DNA of 64,000 bases from an uncultured Bacteroidota bacterium (GCA_903819975.1 CAIJFI010000001.1:109579-173578), one strand, 5' to 3'; counted from the first letter of the stretch, positions 8,728-17,385 are shown. Notes: a model not told the origin generated them from the sequence alone. A program made the numbers and translations.

Positions 8728-9816
8728 TTATGCGCTTGCTAATGCATCGGCTACACCCTTGTGTAAAACCTTGCCTGCTCTAATATTTAATCCTTTTGCT
8801 AATGCTGGATTTTCGGCACATGCTTTTTCCCATCCTTTGTTTGCAATTGATATTGCGTAAGGTAAAGTTGCTTGTGTTAATGCACGTGTAGATGTTTGTG
8901 GAACTGCTCCTGGCATATTCGCAACACAATAGTGTGTTACATTATCGATAGTGAATACTGGATTTTCGTGTGTTGTTGGTTTACATGTTTCAATACATCC
9001 ACCTTGGTCAACAGCTACGTCCACAATAACCGAACCCGCTTCCATTAATTTTAAATCTTCCTTCTTCACTAAATGTGGCGCTTTTGCACCATGTAATAAT
9101 ACGGCACCAATTAATAAATCGGTCGTTGCTAATTTTTCTTTAATTGCTAAGATGGTAGAATATTGTGTTACTACGTTTGCTGGCATTACATCACTTAAGT
9201 ATCTTAATCTTGCTAAGTTGGTATCCATCAAGGTTACGTTAGCGCCTAGTCCTGCAGCCATTTTAGCGGCTTGTGTTCCAACAATACCACCACCAATTAC
9301 TAATACTTCTGCTGGTTTTACACCTGGCACACCACCTAGTAATTTTCCTTTGCCACCAAATGGTTTTCCTAAATAATAAGCACCCACATTAATAGCCATT
9401 CTTCCAGCTACTTCTGACATGGGAACTAATAATGGTAATGATCCGTCTGCTAATTCTACAGTTTCATATGCAATACAAACTGCATTAGACTTCATCATCG
9501 CTTCTGTCAATTCTCTTGAAGCTGCAAAGTGGAAATATGTAAATAATATTTGTCCCGCTTTGATATAAGGAAACTCTACAGCCAAAGGCTCTTTTACTTT
9601 AATAATCATTTCAGCAATTTCATACACTTCCTTGGCAGTGTTCAAAATGCTAGCGCCAACTGCTTTGTATGCTTCGTCAGAAAATCCTGAACCAGCTCCG
9701 GCGTTGGTTTCTACATATATAGTGTGACCTTGTCTAACTAGTGCGTCTGCACCTTCTGGAGTTAAACCTACTCTGTACTCTTGAATCTTGATTTCTTTTG
9801 GGCAACCTATTATCAT
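8728..9816 (-). CDS. ald: Alanine dehydrogenase
   Basis: 362 residues, normal for the family. It opens MIIGCPKEIKIQEYRVGL, the conserved N-terminus with the pyruvate-binding Arg in EYRVGL. The NAD-binding Rossmann motif is VIGGGIVGTQAAKMAAG (about 173-189). The conserved segment HYCVANMPGAVPQTSTRAL lies near 280-298. It catalyses the reversible NAD-dependent conversion of L-alanine to pyruvate and ammonia in the cytoplasm. It diverges from an Lrp/AsnC-type regulator gene at 9989, an arrangement like other ald-regulator pairs, so that regulator is a likely controller. A terminator follows. Confidence 0.96.
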   Translation of the reverse strand: MIIGCPKEIKIQEYRVGLTPEGADALVRQGHTIYVETNAGAGSGFSDEAYKAVGASILNTAKEVYEIAEMIIKVKEPLAVEFPYIKAGQILFTYFHFAASRELTEAMMKSNAVCIAYETVELADGSLPLLVPMSEVAGRMAINVGAYYLGKPFGGKGKLLGGVPGVKPAEVLVIGGGIVGTQAAKMAAGLGANVTLMDTNLARLRYLSDVMPANVVTQYSTILAIKEKLATTDLLIGAVLLHGAKAPHLVKKEDLKLMEAGSVIVDVAVDQGGCIETCKPTTHENPVFTIDNVTHYCVANMPGAVPQTSTRALTQATLPYAISIANKGWEKACAENPALAKGLNIRAGKVLHKGVADALASA

Positions 9817-9857
9817 AATATTTGTTTTTATTACTGCATAAATATCATCAAAAAGGA

Positions 9858-9873
9858 AATATTTTGAAATATT
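9858..9873. promoter_or_regulatory. AT-rich palindrome between ald and lrp-type gene
   Basis: AATATTT-TG-AAATATT is a perfect 7-bp inverted repeat about 42 bases upstream of the ald start. Its position and AT-rich dyad make it a candidate site for the divergent Lrp/AsnC-type regulator. Confidence 0.4.
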
Positions 9874-9914
9874 CGTTCATATTCAGGAAATAATACTAAT
9901 AATTTATAATATTT

Positions 9915-9970
9915 AAGGAATTGTCGGTAATTTAGACTGCCAATTGGCTTGTTGGCAGAAATAATTCCTT
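9915..9970. repeat. Nested inverted repeats upstream of the lrp-type gene
   Basis: An outer pair AAGGAATT (9915-9922) / AATTCCTT (9963-9970) encloses an inner pair TGCCAA (9938-9943) / TTGGCA (9952-9957). It ends 18 bases before the ATG at 9989. It could be a DNA operator or an RNA stem in the leader; no T run follows, so it is not a terminator. Confidence 0.5.
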
Positions 9971-9988
9971 TACATAAAAGAGTGACCT

Positions 9989-10447
9989 ATGAACCTTGAC
10001 ACAATTGATACCGCCATTTTGCGCATTCTCCAAAAAAACGCATTGGCAAAAATTAAAGATATTAGTGCAGAAGTGAATCTATCTATGAGTCCAACGCACG
10101 ATCGCATTAAACGTTTGGAGTCCGAAGGTTATATTCAAGGATATGTTGGCATATTAGATAGAAAAAAAATTGACCTAGGATTAATTGTTCATTGTCATGT
10201 GACTTTAGATAAACAAACGCGTAATAATTTTTCCGAGTTTGAGCAAATCATTGCGCAATATCCAGAAGTTATTTCATGTAGTTTAGTGTCTGGCAATTTT
10301 GATTATTTTTTAAAGCTAGTGTCTAAAGATGTTGAAACTTATAATAAGTTTTACCAAGAAAAATTAGCTGTACTTCCCATGGTTGCACATATCAATAGTT
10401 TGTTTGTTATGGATGAAATTAAAACTACTACGGCACTGCCATTATAA
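9989..10447 (+). CDS. Lrp/AsnC-family transcriptional regulator
   Basis: 152 residues. The N-terminal winged helix-turn-helix (about 4-60) carries the family pattern LDTIDTAILRILQKNA and LSMSPTHDRIKRLESEGYI. The C-terminal RAM/AsnC ligand-binding domain (about 65-145) includes VISCSLVSGNFDYFLKLV, where family members bind amino acids at the oligomer interface. It diverges from the alanine dehydrogenase gene and probably controls it in response to an amino acid such as alanine. Two inverted repeats lie in the shared intergenic region. The PaiB-like gene downstream (43-base gap) may be co-transcribed. Confidence 0.93.
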   Translation: MNLDTIDTAILRILQKNALAKIKDISAEVNLSMSPTHDRIKRLESEGYIQGYVGILDRKKIDLGLIVHCHVTLDKQTRNNFSEFEQIIAQYPEVISCSLVSGNFDYFLKLVSKDVETYNKFYQEKLAVLPMVAHINSLFVMDEIKTTTALPL

Positions 10448-10490
10448 ACAAGGTGTCACAAAAATATATTTACTACTAAATAATTATAAC

Positions 10491-11105
10491 ATGTACGATA
10501 TTTCTTATTTCAAAGCTAAAGATCATCAAGAAGTAATTGATTTTATGCAAGTCAATCCTTTTGTAACAATTTGCGGAGTGGATGCAAATGGATTTCCTGT
10601 TGCAACGCAAGTGCCTGTTTTAATTAAAATTATAAATGACCAATTAGTAATAAGTGGGCACGTAATGCGCAAGCAGGATCATACCATTGCTTTTGAAATG
10701 AATAAAAATGTACTTGTGTTGTTCACTGGACCGTCTGCATTTGTAAGTGGTAGTTGGTATACAGACAAGACCATGGGGAGTACTTGGAATTACCAATCGG
10801 TGCATGCTAAAGGTAAATTAGAGATAAAGGACAGCGCACACTTACTTTCTTTGTTAACAGCACTTACAGCGCATTTTGAGGAAGATCCAAATGCTTCTAG
10901 TCAGGTAAAAAATCTTTCTGCAGCATACATGGAGCAGAACATGAAAGCTATTTACTCCTTTGATATTGTAGTAGAAAATTTACAACATGTTTTTAAACTT
11001 AGTCAAAACAGAGACGACGTTTCGCATGAAAATATTAAAGCCGAATTAAGTAAGGGAACGCCTGCGTGCAAACATATGGCAGCAGCTATGACGCGCAAAA
11101 AATAA
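10491..11105 (+). CDS. PaiB-like FMN-binding protein
   Basis: 204 residues from the ATG at 10491; the frame is open further upstream, but that part overlaps the lrp-type gene and lacks family resemblance. MYDISYFKAKDHQEVIDFM and the central WYTDKTMGSTWNYQSVHAKG match the PaiB/'FMN-binding negative transcriptional regulator' family, whose hallmark is SWY...TWNY followed by a split-barrel strand. These are cytoplasmic flavin-reductase-like split barrels; PaiB was named for effects on Bacillus protease genes, and whether most members regulate transcription is unclear. It lies 43 bases after the Lrp-type gene on the same strand. Confidence 0.85.
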   Translation: MYDISYFKAKDHQEVIDFMQVNPFVTICGVDANGFPVATQVPVLIKIINDQLVISGHVMRKQDHTIAFEMNKNVLVLFTGPSAFVSGSWYTDKTMGSTWNYQSVHAKGKLEIKDSAHLLSLLTALTAHFEEDPNASSQVKNLSAAYMEQNMKAIYSFDIVVENLQHVFKLSQNRDDVSHENIKAELSKGTPACKHMAAAMTRKK

Positions 11106-11124
11106 TTTGACGCGGCTTGAAGTA

Positions 11125-11520
11125 TTATTTTGCTGGCTGAATTAAATCCCAAAGATTTCCATAAATATCTTTAAATACTGCAACGGTTCCATATTCTTCG
11201 TCGTGTGGAGGAATTGTAAACTCAACGCCTTTTGAATTGTAGTTTTCGTAATCTCTGTAAAAATCATCAGTGTATAAAAATAAAAACACACGGCCACCTG
11301 TTTGGTAACCAATAAATTTTTCTTGTTCTTCTGTCGCTGCTTTTGCTAATAATAATGTACACCCATTTTCGGCACCAGTTGGCTGCACCATTACCCATCT
11401 TTTTGTTTCAGATAAAACCGTGTCCTCAATTAATTTAAACCCCAAAGTGTTTGTGTAATAATTAATTGCTTCATCATAATCTCTTACAACAACTGCAATA
11501 TGTGCTAGACTTTGTTTCAT
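11125..11520 (-). CDS. VOC-family (glyoxalase/bleomycin resistance-like) protein
   Basis: 131 residues, one complete VOC unit of two beta-alpha-beta-beta-beta modules: LAHIAVVVRDYDEAINYYTN at the start (His7 as possible first metal ligand) and KDIYGNLWDLIQPAK at the end (the D-x-x-GN-x-x-x-L pattern). Such proteins include lyases, dioxygenases and metal- or antibiotic-binding proteins, so no reaction can be named. A TATCTTTG box (11525-11532, minus strand) lies only 4 bases before the ATG, which would make the mRNA essentially leaderless. It diverges from the HAD gene at 11558. Confidence 0.85.
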   Translation of the reverse strand: MKQSLAHIAVVVRDYDEAINYYTNTLGFKLIEDTVLSETKRWVMVQPTGAENGCTLLLAKAATEEQEKFIGYQTGGRVFLFLYTDDFYRDYENYNSKGVEFTIPPHDEEYGTVAVFKDIYGNLWDLIQPAK

Positions 11521-11543
11521 ATTTCAAAGATAGATTACCTTTG
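11511..11543 (+). promoter_or_regulatory. Promoter of the HAD phosphatase gene
   Basis: TTTG (11511-11514), a 21-base spacer and TAccTTTG (11536-11543) match the full Bacteroidota promoter TTTG-N17-23-TAnnTTTG. The ATG follows 14 bases later. It is interleaved with the opposing promoter of the VOC gene. Confidence 0.75.
11525..11532 (-). promoter_or_regulatory. -7 box of the VOC gene
   Basis: TATCTTTG on the minus strand matches TAnnTTTG exactly. The ATG at 11520 follows after 4 bases, so transcription would start at or next to the start codon. Confidence 0.55.
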
Positions 11544-11557
11544 TTCAAATTTTAATT

Positions 11558-12172
11558 ATGGCAGCTACAAAAAATTTGATTTTTGATTTAGGCAATGTGT
11601 TGTATGATATTGACTTTTCAAAAATGTATGCTGCTTTTGATACTTTAGGTATTCCAAATTTCGAGAACCACTTTACCTTAAATAAATCAGATCAAATTTT
11701 CTTTGATTTAGAAAAAGGCTTGATTAATGAACAAGAATTTTGTGATGGTTTTAATGCGTTATATAAATTGTCTTTGTCCAATGATCAAATTGTTGGTGCT
11801 TGGAATTCCTTGCTAATTGGGTATAGAAAAGAGAGTATTGAATGGATAAAGAAGCATAATAGTATTTACCCGACTTTTTTATACTCCAATACCAATCAGA
11901 TCCATTATGATTATTTTATCCCTCAATATGCCCAAGAAATAGGCGGAAACTTCGAAAATTTGTTCAAAACGTCCTATTTTTCGCATAAAATGGGTCAAAG
12001 AAAGCCCGATCCGGCCTCTTTTCAGCATATTTTGGGAAAAGAAGGATTGGTGGCTCAGGAAACTTTATTTATAGACGACAATGAGCCAAATGTGATTGCC
12101 GCGGCTTCGGTTGGCCTACAAGTTTTGTATTTGCAGCCAGGTATGAGGGTGGAAAAGGATTTGGTTCTTTAA
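11558..12172 (+). CDS. HAD-superfamily phosphatase, YihX-like
   Basis: 204 residues. Motif I is IFDLGNVLYDIDF, close to the FDLGNVIVDIDF start of Escherichia coli YihX (alpha-D-glucose-1-phosphate phosphatase). Motif II is around LYSNTNQIHYDYF, motif III the Lys in GQRKPDPASF, and motif IV FIDDNEPNVIAA. The small cap inserted after motif I puts it in HAD subclass IA. It probably removes phosphate from a small sugar phosphate or similar metabolite in the cytoplasm; the substrate cannot be read from sequence. It has its own well-formed promoter and stands alone. Confidence 0.88.
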   Translation: MAATKNLIFDLGNVLYDIDFSKMYAAFDTLGIPNFENHFTLNKSDQIFFDLEKGLINEQEFCDGFNALYKLSLSNDQIVGAWNSLLIGYRKESIEWIKKHNSIYPTFLYSNTNQIHYDYFIPQYAQEIGGNFENLFKTSYFSHKMGQRKPDPASFQHILGKEGLVAQETLFIDDNEPNVIAAASVGLQVLYLQPGMRVEKDLVL

Positions 12173-12190
12173 GCGCCTTATATCAAGCAA

Positions 12191-12454
12191 CTATTTCTTA
12201 ACTTCTTCAAAATCAATGTATTCTGCTTCAACAGCTACTTCTTTTTTGGGAGCATTTGAAGCTTGGTTGCTACTTTGAGTACCAGATTGTGCACTTGCAT
12301 TTTGGGCCTGTTTGAATGCTTCTGCCTGTTGTCTTTGCATTTGCTCCATATTTCGTTTCACCGACTTTATGCCTTTGCTAACTGGTACCACTACCTCAAA
12401 TATAACCTTATAAAGCAGGTAAATAATTAGCCCATCAATTATAAATTTCCACAT
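12191..12454 (-). CDS. DUF4834-type small membrane protein
   Basis: 87 residues. An N-terminal membrane segment (about 3-24, FIIDGLIIYLLYKVIFEVVVPV) is followed by a basic stretch KGIKSVKRNMEQMQRQQ and a polar Gln/Ala/Ser-rich tail ending EAEYIDFEEVKK. The architecture and YIDFEE end are those of the Bacteroidota family DUF4834, which has no known function. The tail is probably cytoplasmic. It converges on the HAD gene (18-base gap) and diverges from the rimP operon. Confidence 0.78.
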   Translation of the reverse strand: MWKFIIDGLIIYLLYKVIFEVVVPVSKGIKSVKRNMEQMQRQQAEAFKQAQNASAQSGTQSSNQASNAPKKEVAVEAEYIDFEEVKK

Positions 12455-12484
12455 AATGCAAAAATAGGGTACTATATAATATTA

Positions 12485-12516
12485 TTGGGTGATTTCATCA
12501 CGTTTTATTACCTTTG
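12485..12516 (+). promoter_or_regulatory. Promoter of the rimP-nusA-infB operon
   Basis: TTG (12485-12487), a 21-base spacer and TAccTTTG (12509-12516) fit the Bacteroidota promoter. Transcription would start near 12520, leaving a leader of about 55 bases before the rimP ATG at 12575. Confidence 0.7.
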
Positions 12517-12537
12517 TTCCAGAATAAGCAGAGAAAT

Positions 12538-12570
12538 GAAGGGAACGAAATCGTTCCCTTCTTCTTTTTT
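12538..12570 (+). terminator. Terminator-like hairpin in the rimP leader
   Basis: GAAGGGAACGA (12538-12548) and TCGTTCCCTTC (12551-12561) form a perfect 11-bp inverted repeat; sterically 9-10 pairs can form. It is followed by TTCTTTTTT. It lies between the promoter and the rimP start, so it may attenuate the whole operon. Confidence 0.65.
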
Positions 12571-12574
12571 AACT

Positions 12575-13045
12575 ATGGAAGTAAACGATTTAAAAGAAAG
12601 GGTACACGGTATAATTGAGCCTCTATTAGTAGAGGATCCAGAATATTTTTTAGTGTGGATTAAGGTAAAACCAGGCCACATTATAAGAGTGTACCTAGAC
12701 GGAGACAACGGGTTGCCTATTCAAAAGTGTATTTACTTTAACCGTAAATTATACAGGGCCATTGAGGAAGCGGGTTGGTTCCCAGACGGTGACTTTGCTT
12801 TAGAAGTTTCTTCACCAGGCGTTGACGAACCATTGCTATTAAAAAGACAATACAATAAAAATATAAATCGTAAGGTAGAAGTAGAATTATTAGACGGCAC
12901 TAAAAAAGAGGGTACGTTAACTACTGTCGCAGAGGCGGATATTATTATTGAGTGGACAGAAGGAAAGGGTAAAAAAGCAACCCAGCACCAATTGCTTATT
13001 CCGTTTGAGAATATTAAATCAACTATAGTTCAAATTCAATTTTAA
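12575..13045 (+). CDS. rimP: Ribosome maturation factor RimP
   Basis: 156 residues from the ATG at 12575. The frame stays open upstream, including an ATG at 12536, but family alignment starts at MEVNDLKERV and the extension codes for the leader hairpin. The N-terminal alpha/beta domain covers roughly 1-78 (FALEVSSPGVDEPL is the family signature near 72-85), then a C-terminal Sm-like barrel (RKVEVELLDGTKKEGTL; LIPFENIKSTIVQIQF). It helps mature the 30S subunit. It leads the conserved rimP-nusA-infB cluster; nusA follows after 38 bases. Confidence 0.93.
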   Translation: MEVNDLKERVHGIIEPLLVEDPEYFLVWIKVKPGHIIRVYLDGDNGLPIQKCIYFNRKLYRAIEEAGWFPDGDFALEVSSPGVDEPLLLKRQYNKNINRKVEVELLDGTKKEGTLTTVAEADIIIEWTEGKGKKATQHQLLIPFENIKSTIVQIQF

Positions 13046-13083
13046 CAAATCATCAAGCGAAAAGCTTGAAAAAAAATTATGTT

Positions 13084-14334
13084 ATGGCAAGTATAAATTT
13101 GATTGAAGCCTTTCAGGAGTTTAAAGACGCAGAAAGCATTGATCGTCCCACGATGATGAAAGTGGTAGAGGATGTTTTTAAAACTTTACTAAGAAAAAAA
13201 TATGGTAGCGACGAAAATTTCGACGTTATCGTGAACGCTGAAAAAGGTGACTTAGAAATAATTCGTCGTCGTGAAATTCGTCCTGATGATGACGTTGATA
13301 ATCCTTTAGCTGAGGTTTCTTACTCTGACGCAATCAAGATAGAGCCTGACTTTGAGATAGGTGAGGAATTATTAGAGGAAGTAAATATTTACGATTTTGG
13401 TCGTCGTGCTATCTTAGCTGCAAAGCAAACTTTAGCATCTCGCATAAACGATTTAAAAAAGAATGCATTAGTTAAAAAATATTCTGATAGAATAGGCGAA
13501 ATTATCAATGCTGAAATTTATCAGGTTTGGAAAAAAGAAGTTTTGTTATTAGACGAAGAAGGAAATGAATTAATTCTTCCTAAGACTGAACAAATTCCTC
13601 AAGACTTTTTTAAGAAAGGAGAAAACATCAGAGCAGTAATTGCACGTGTGGATATGAAAAACAATTCACCTGTAATTATCTTATCTAGAACAAGTCCTTT
13701 ATTCCTTGCTAAATTATTAGAGATTGAAGTACCTGAAATTTTTGATGGCTTAATCACTATCAAGAAAATTGTTCGTGAGCCAGGTGAGCGTGCTAAAGTA
13801 GCAGTTGAATCATTTGATGATCGTATCGATCCAGTAGGTGCTTGTGTGGGAATGAAAGGTTCTCGTATTCATGGAATTGTTCGTGAATTGAAAAACGAAA
13901 ATATCGATGTAATCAACTTTACTACTAACACACAATTATTAATTCAACGTTCATTGACGCCAGCTAAAATTAGCTTCATGAATTTGGATAACGATCGCAA
14001 GCGTGCCGAAGTGTATTTGCAAGCAGATCAAGTGTCATTAGCAATTGGTCGTCGTGGTGTTAACATCAAATTGGCTTCTGAATTAACAGGATACGAATTG
14101 GATGTTTACCGTGAAGACGAGGAAGTGGTTGACGAATTTGATATTGATATGGATGAATTTACAGATGAAATTGAAACATGGATTATCGACGAATTTAAGC
14201 GTGTAGGTTGTGATACGGGCCGTGCAGTATTAAAATTAAGCGCCGATGAATTAGAAAGAAGAACAGACTTGGAAAAAGAAACGATTGCTGAAGTGCGTCG
14301 TGTCTTACAAGAAGAGTTTGACAAAGGTGAATAA
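13084..14334 (+). CDS. nusA: Transcription termination/antitermination factor NusA
   Basis: 416 residues from the ATG at 13084; an in-frame TTG at 13066 adds six residues but MASINLIEAFQEF is the natural start. The N-terminal RNA polymerase-binding domain covers about 1-125, the S1 domain about 130-195 (EIINAEIYQVWKKEVLLLDE), then two KH domains (about 225-345; VGACVGMKGSRIHGIVREL and SLAIGRRGVNIKLASELTG). The tail (350-416) is acidic with a helix-hairpin-helix-like segment, and lacks the second acidic repeat of E. coli NusA. NusA modulates pausing and hairpin-dependent termination, so the operon's leader hairpin could give feedback on its own synthesis (inference). Confidence 0.96.
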   Translation: MASINLIEAFQEFKDAESIDRPTMMKVVEDVFKTLLRKKYGSDENFDVIVNAEKGDLEIIRRREIRPDDDVDNPLAEVSYSDAIKIEPDFEIGEELLEEVNIYDFGRRAILAAKQTLASRINDLKKNALVKKYSDRIGEIINAEIYQVWKKEVLLLDEEGNELILPKTEQIPQDFFKKGENIRAVIARVDMKNNSPVIILSRTSPLFLAKLLEIEVPEIFDGLITIKKIVREPGERAKVAVESFDDRIDPVGACVGMKGSRIHGIVRELKNENIDVINFTTNTQLLIQRSLTPAKISFMNLDNDRKRAEVYLQADQVSLAIGRRGVNIKLASELTGYELDVYREDEEVVDEFDIDMDEFTDEIETWIIDEFKRVGCDTGRAVLKLSADELERRTDLEKETIAEVRRVLQEEFDKGE

Positions 14335-14349
14335 CCTTTGAATTAGAAG

Positions 14350-14357
14350 TATATTTG
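14350..14357 (+). promoter_or_regulatory. Possible internal -7 box before infB
   Basis: TATATTTG matches TAnnTTTG, 57 bases before the infB ATG. No -33 element has good spacing, so this is only a candidate internal promoter. Confidence 0.35.
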
Positions 14358-14414
14358 TATTAGGTGACTCGTCCCGCGTCATCTTAAGAATGAACTGGGA
14401 CAAAAAACAACAGA

Positions 14415-17315
14415 ATGTCAGAATTGAAACTACCAAGACTGTTAGCAGCCGCTAAAGAATTCAATGTGGGTCAAGATACCATCATTGATTTCTTGGCTAA
14501 GAAAGGTTTTCCTAAAGACGACCTTAAGCCAACAGCTAAATTATCTGAAGAGCAGTATTATGCTTTGCAGGCTGAATTTCAAAGCGATAAAGTCGCTAGA
14601 AATAAAGCGGATCATGTTGAATTGCCAAAGAATGCAATTAGCGACAAAGCAAAAAAGGCGGATGAGCCTGTTGCTGAAGTAAAGAAAGTAGAAGCACCTA
14701 TAGCTGCTGCTCCTGAAGTTAAAAAAGTGGATGCGTTTGCAGAGATTGCAAATCCAACTCCGGTTAAGGAAGAGGCGCCTGCTCCAGTTAAAGTGGAAGT
14801 GCCAGAAGTGGAAGCTCCAAAAGTGATTAATAAAATTGACCTGTCTTTAATTGACTCGTCAACACGTCCAAAAAAAGCTGCTAAAAAAGTGGAACCTACT
14901 CCTGCTCCTGCAGCTGAGGAAAAACCAAAAGCAGAAACTAAAAAAGCAGCTGCTCCTAAAGTAGATGCCCCTAAACCAGCTCCGGCTGCTCCAGTGGATC
15001 ACTCAATTGCACCAGAAAATGTGCATGGAGAAATCACAAACATTCAAGCGGATAAATTAACTGGTCCAAAAATTTTGGGCAAGATTGATTTACCAATTAA
15101 TAGCGATACGCGCCCTAAGCCTTTAAGCCAGGAGGAAAAGCGTACACGTAAACGTATTCCTGTTCAAGGTCAAGGTAATCGTCCACAAGGCCAAGGTCAA
15201 CAAGGTGGTGGAAATGTACAAGGCGGTGGTGGTTATCAAGGCAATCGCCCACAAGGCGGTGGTGGCGGATACCAAGGCAATCGTCCACAAGGCGGCGGCG
15301 GTGGTTATCAAGGCAATCGTCCTAATAATCGTCCAGGCCAAGCCGGTGGTGGAGCACGCGGAAGAAACATGCCTCAAACTGCAGAACAAAAAGAAATAGA
15401 TCAAAAAGCAATTCAAGATAAGATTAAGGAAACACAAGCTAAATTATCTGGCCAAGGTGGTAGAGGTAAGAGCATGAAATCCAAATATCGTCGTCAAAGA
15501 AGAGAAGAAGCTGCTGAAAACGAAAACAACGAGCAAAGAGAAGACAACAAATTACAGGTAACAGAATTTGTTACAGTAAGTGAGTTATCAAGTTTGATGG
15601 ATGTGAGTTTTGCCGATATCATTAGCAAGTGTATGAACTTGGGTATCATGGTTTCTATCAACCAACGGTTAGATGCCGAGGTAATTGAATTAGTGGCATC
15701 TGAATTTGGATTTGAAGTTGAATTCGTTGGATTAGAAGATGCAGAAGAAATGGATGAAGAAGAAGAAGCAGAAGATCAAGCGAATTTAGTTGAACGTCCT
15801 CCAATTGTGACTATCATGGGTCACGTGGATCACGGTAAAACTTCATTACTGGATTATATTCGTAACGCAAATGTGGTTGCAGGTGAGGCCGGTGGTATCA
15901 CGCAGCACATTGGAGCATACGAGGTAACATTACCAAACGGAAAAGCAATTACTTTCTTGGATACTCCAGGTCACGAAGCCTTTACAGCGATGCGTGCGCG
16001 TGGTGCTAAAATCACAGACATTGCAATTATTGTAGTAGCTGCCGATGACGCAGTGATGCCACAAACTAAGGAAGCAATCAGTCACTCGCAAGCAGCGAAT
16101 GTGCCGATGATTTTTGCGGTGAATAAAATTGATAAAGACGGTGCACAACCGCAAAAGATATACGAGCAATTATCTCAAATGAACATTTTAGTAGAAGCTT
16201 GGGGTGGTAAATTCCAAAACCAAGAATTATCTGCTAAACAAGGTTTAAATGTAGATGCATTGTTAGAGAAAGTATTATTAGAGTCTGAAATTTTAGACTT
16301 GAAAGCAAATCCTAACCGCGAGGCAACAGGTAGTGTAATTGAAGCGTCCTTGGATAAAGGTCGTGGATATGTTGCAACCATCTTGGTTCAAAACGGAACA
16401 TTACGTCAAGGTGATTTGATTTTATCTGGCCAACATTATGGTCGTGTAAAAGCAATGTTCAATGAGCGTAACCAACGTATCGAAGTTGCACCTCCTTCAA
16501 CACCAGTAGTTATCTTAGGATTGAATGGCGCTCCTCAAGCGGGTGAAAAGTTCAAGGTATTTGATGACGAAGCTGAAGCAAAAGAATTAGCTACTAAACG
16601 TGCTCAATTATTAAGAGAGCAAGGTTTAAGAACTAGAAAACATATTACCTTAGATGAAATTGGTCGTCGTTTAGCTTTAGGAAACTTTAAAGAATTAAAC
16701 ATCATCATTAAAGGTGACGTGGATGGTTCTGTAGAAGCCTTGAGCGATTCATTACAAAAATTATCTACCGAAGAAATTGCAATTAGAGTAGTATTAAAAG
16801 GAGTAGGTCAAATTTCTGAATCTGACGTATTACTTTCTGCTGCTTCTGATGCGATCATTATTGGATTTAACGTTAGACCTAGTTTGCAAGCAAATCGCTT
16901 AGCAGAAACAGAAGGCGTTGAAATTAAAACATATTCAATCATCTACAACGCCATTGACGAAATCAAGAGCGCGATGGAAGGTATGTTGGAACCAAAAATT
17001 CAAGAAAAAATTGTTGCGAATGTGGAAGTACGTGAGGTTTACAAATTTGACAAAGCGACCGTTGCAGGTTGTTTCGTGTTAGATGGTAAATTAAGCAGAA
17101 ACAGTAAAATTCGTATCATCCGTGATGGTATCGTTGAATTCCCAAGAGGCGAAGGTCAAGCAGCCGAATTAGGTAGCTTGAAGCGTTTCAAAGACGACGT
17201 TAAAGATGTTGTTTCAAACATGGAGTGTGGTTTAACAATCAAAAACTTTAGTGACTTGAAACCAGGCGATATCGTAGAAGCGTTTGAAGAAGAAGAAGTA
17301 AAACGTACTTTATAA
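14415..17315 (+). CDS. infB: Translation initiation factor IF-2
   Basis: 966 residues, long for IF-2 because of the linker. An N-terminal helical domain (about 1-60, [19 protein letters not shown]) is followed by an Ala/Pro/Lys/Glu-rich stretch (about 70-230), then a Gly/Gln/Asn/Arg repeat region (about 255-320, units like [11 protein letters not shown]) and a basic segment [11 protein letters not shown]. The GTPase core starts near 465: GHVDHGKTS (G1), DTPGHEAF (G3), NKID (G4). Domains II-IV follow to the end. It places initiator tRNA on the ribosome. It follows nusA by 80 bases, a gap that may hold an internal promoter. Confidence 0.97.
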   Translation: MSELKLPRLLAAAKEFNVGQDTIIDFLAKKGFPKDDLKPTAKLSEEQYYALQAEFQSDKVARNKADHVELPKNAISDKAKKADEPVAEVKKVEAPIAAAPEVKKVDAFAEIANPTPVKEEAPAPVKVEVPEVEAPKVINKIDLSLIDSSTRPKKAAKKVEPTPAPAAEEKPKAETKKAAAPKVDAPKPAPAAPVDHSIAPENVHGEITNIQADKLTGPKILGKIDLPINSDTRPKPLSQEEKRTRKRIPVQGQGNRPQGQGQQGGGNVQGGGGYQGNRPQGGGGGYQGNRPQGGGGGYQGNRPNNRPGQAGGGARGRNMPQTAEQKEIDQKAIQDKIKETQAKLSGQGGRGKSMKSKYRRQRREEAAENENNEQREDNKLQVTEFVTVSELSSLMDVSFADIISKCMNLGIMVSINQRLDAEVIELVASEFGFEVEFVGLEDAEEMDEEEEAEDQANLVERPPIVTIMGHVDHGKTSLLDYIRNANVVAGEAGGITQHIGAYEVTLPNGKAITFLDTPGHEAFTAMRARGAKITDIAIIVVAADDAVMPQTKEAISHSQAANVPMIFAVNKIDKDGAQPQKIYEQLSQMNILVEAWGGKFQNQELSAKQGLNVDALLEKVLLESEILDLKANPNREATGSVIEASLDKGRGYVATILVQNGTLRQGDLILSGQHYGRVKAMFNERNQRIEVAPPSTPVVILGLNGAPQAGEKFKVFDDEAEAKELATKRAQLLREQGLRTRKHITLDEIGRRLALGNFKELNIIIKGDVDGSVEALSDSLQKLSTEEIAIRVVLKGVGQISESDVLLSAASDAIIIGFNVRPSLQANRLAETEGVEIKTYSIIYNAIDEIKSAMEGMLEPKIQEKIVANVEVREVYKFDKATVAGCFVLDGKLSRNSKIRIIRDGIVEFPRGEGQAAELGSLKRFKDDVKDVVSNMECGLTIKNFSDLKPGDIVEAFEEEEVKRTL
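15205..15345 (+). repeat. Tandem Gly-rich repeats within infB
   Basis: Imperfect 30-36 base units encode [16 protein letters not shown] motifs in the IF-2 linker. They give a low-complexity, positively charged, probably disordered stretch. Confidence 0.85.
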
Positions 17316-17322
17316 AATAATT

Positions 17323-17363
17323 AAGATTTGATAGTTGGGATAATCACTCAGCTATCAGATCTT
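17323..17363 (+). repeat. 12-bp inverted repeat between infB and the surA-like gene
   Basis: AAGATTTGATAG (17323-17334) pairs with CTATCAGATCTT (17352-17363), one G-T wobble, 17-base loop. Only three T follow, so it is a weak terminator at best; it may be a processing or attenuation hairpin within the operon. Confidence 0.5.
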
Positions 17364-17385
17364 TACCCCATTAATTGTATTATTG

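Noticed and set aside
12485..12574. Longer RimP start (or ATG at 12536)
   Set aside because: The upstream part covers the promoter and hairpin and does not resemble RimP; kept only as an alternative.
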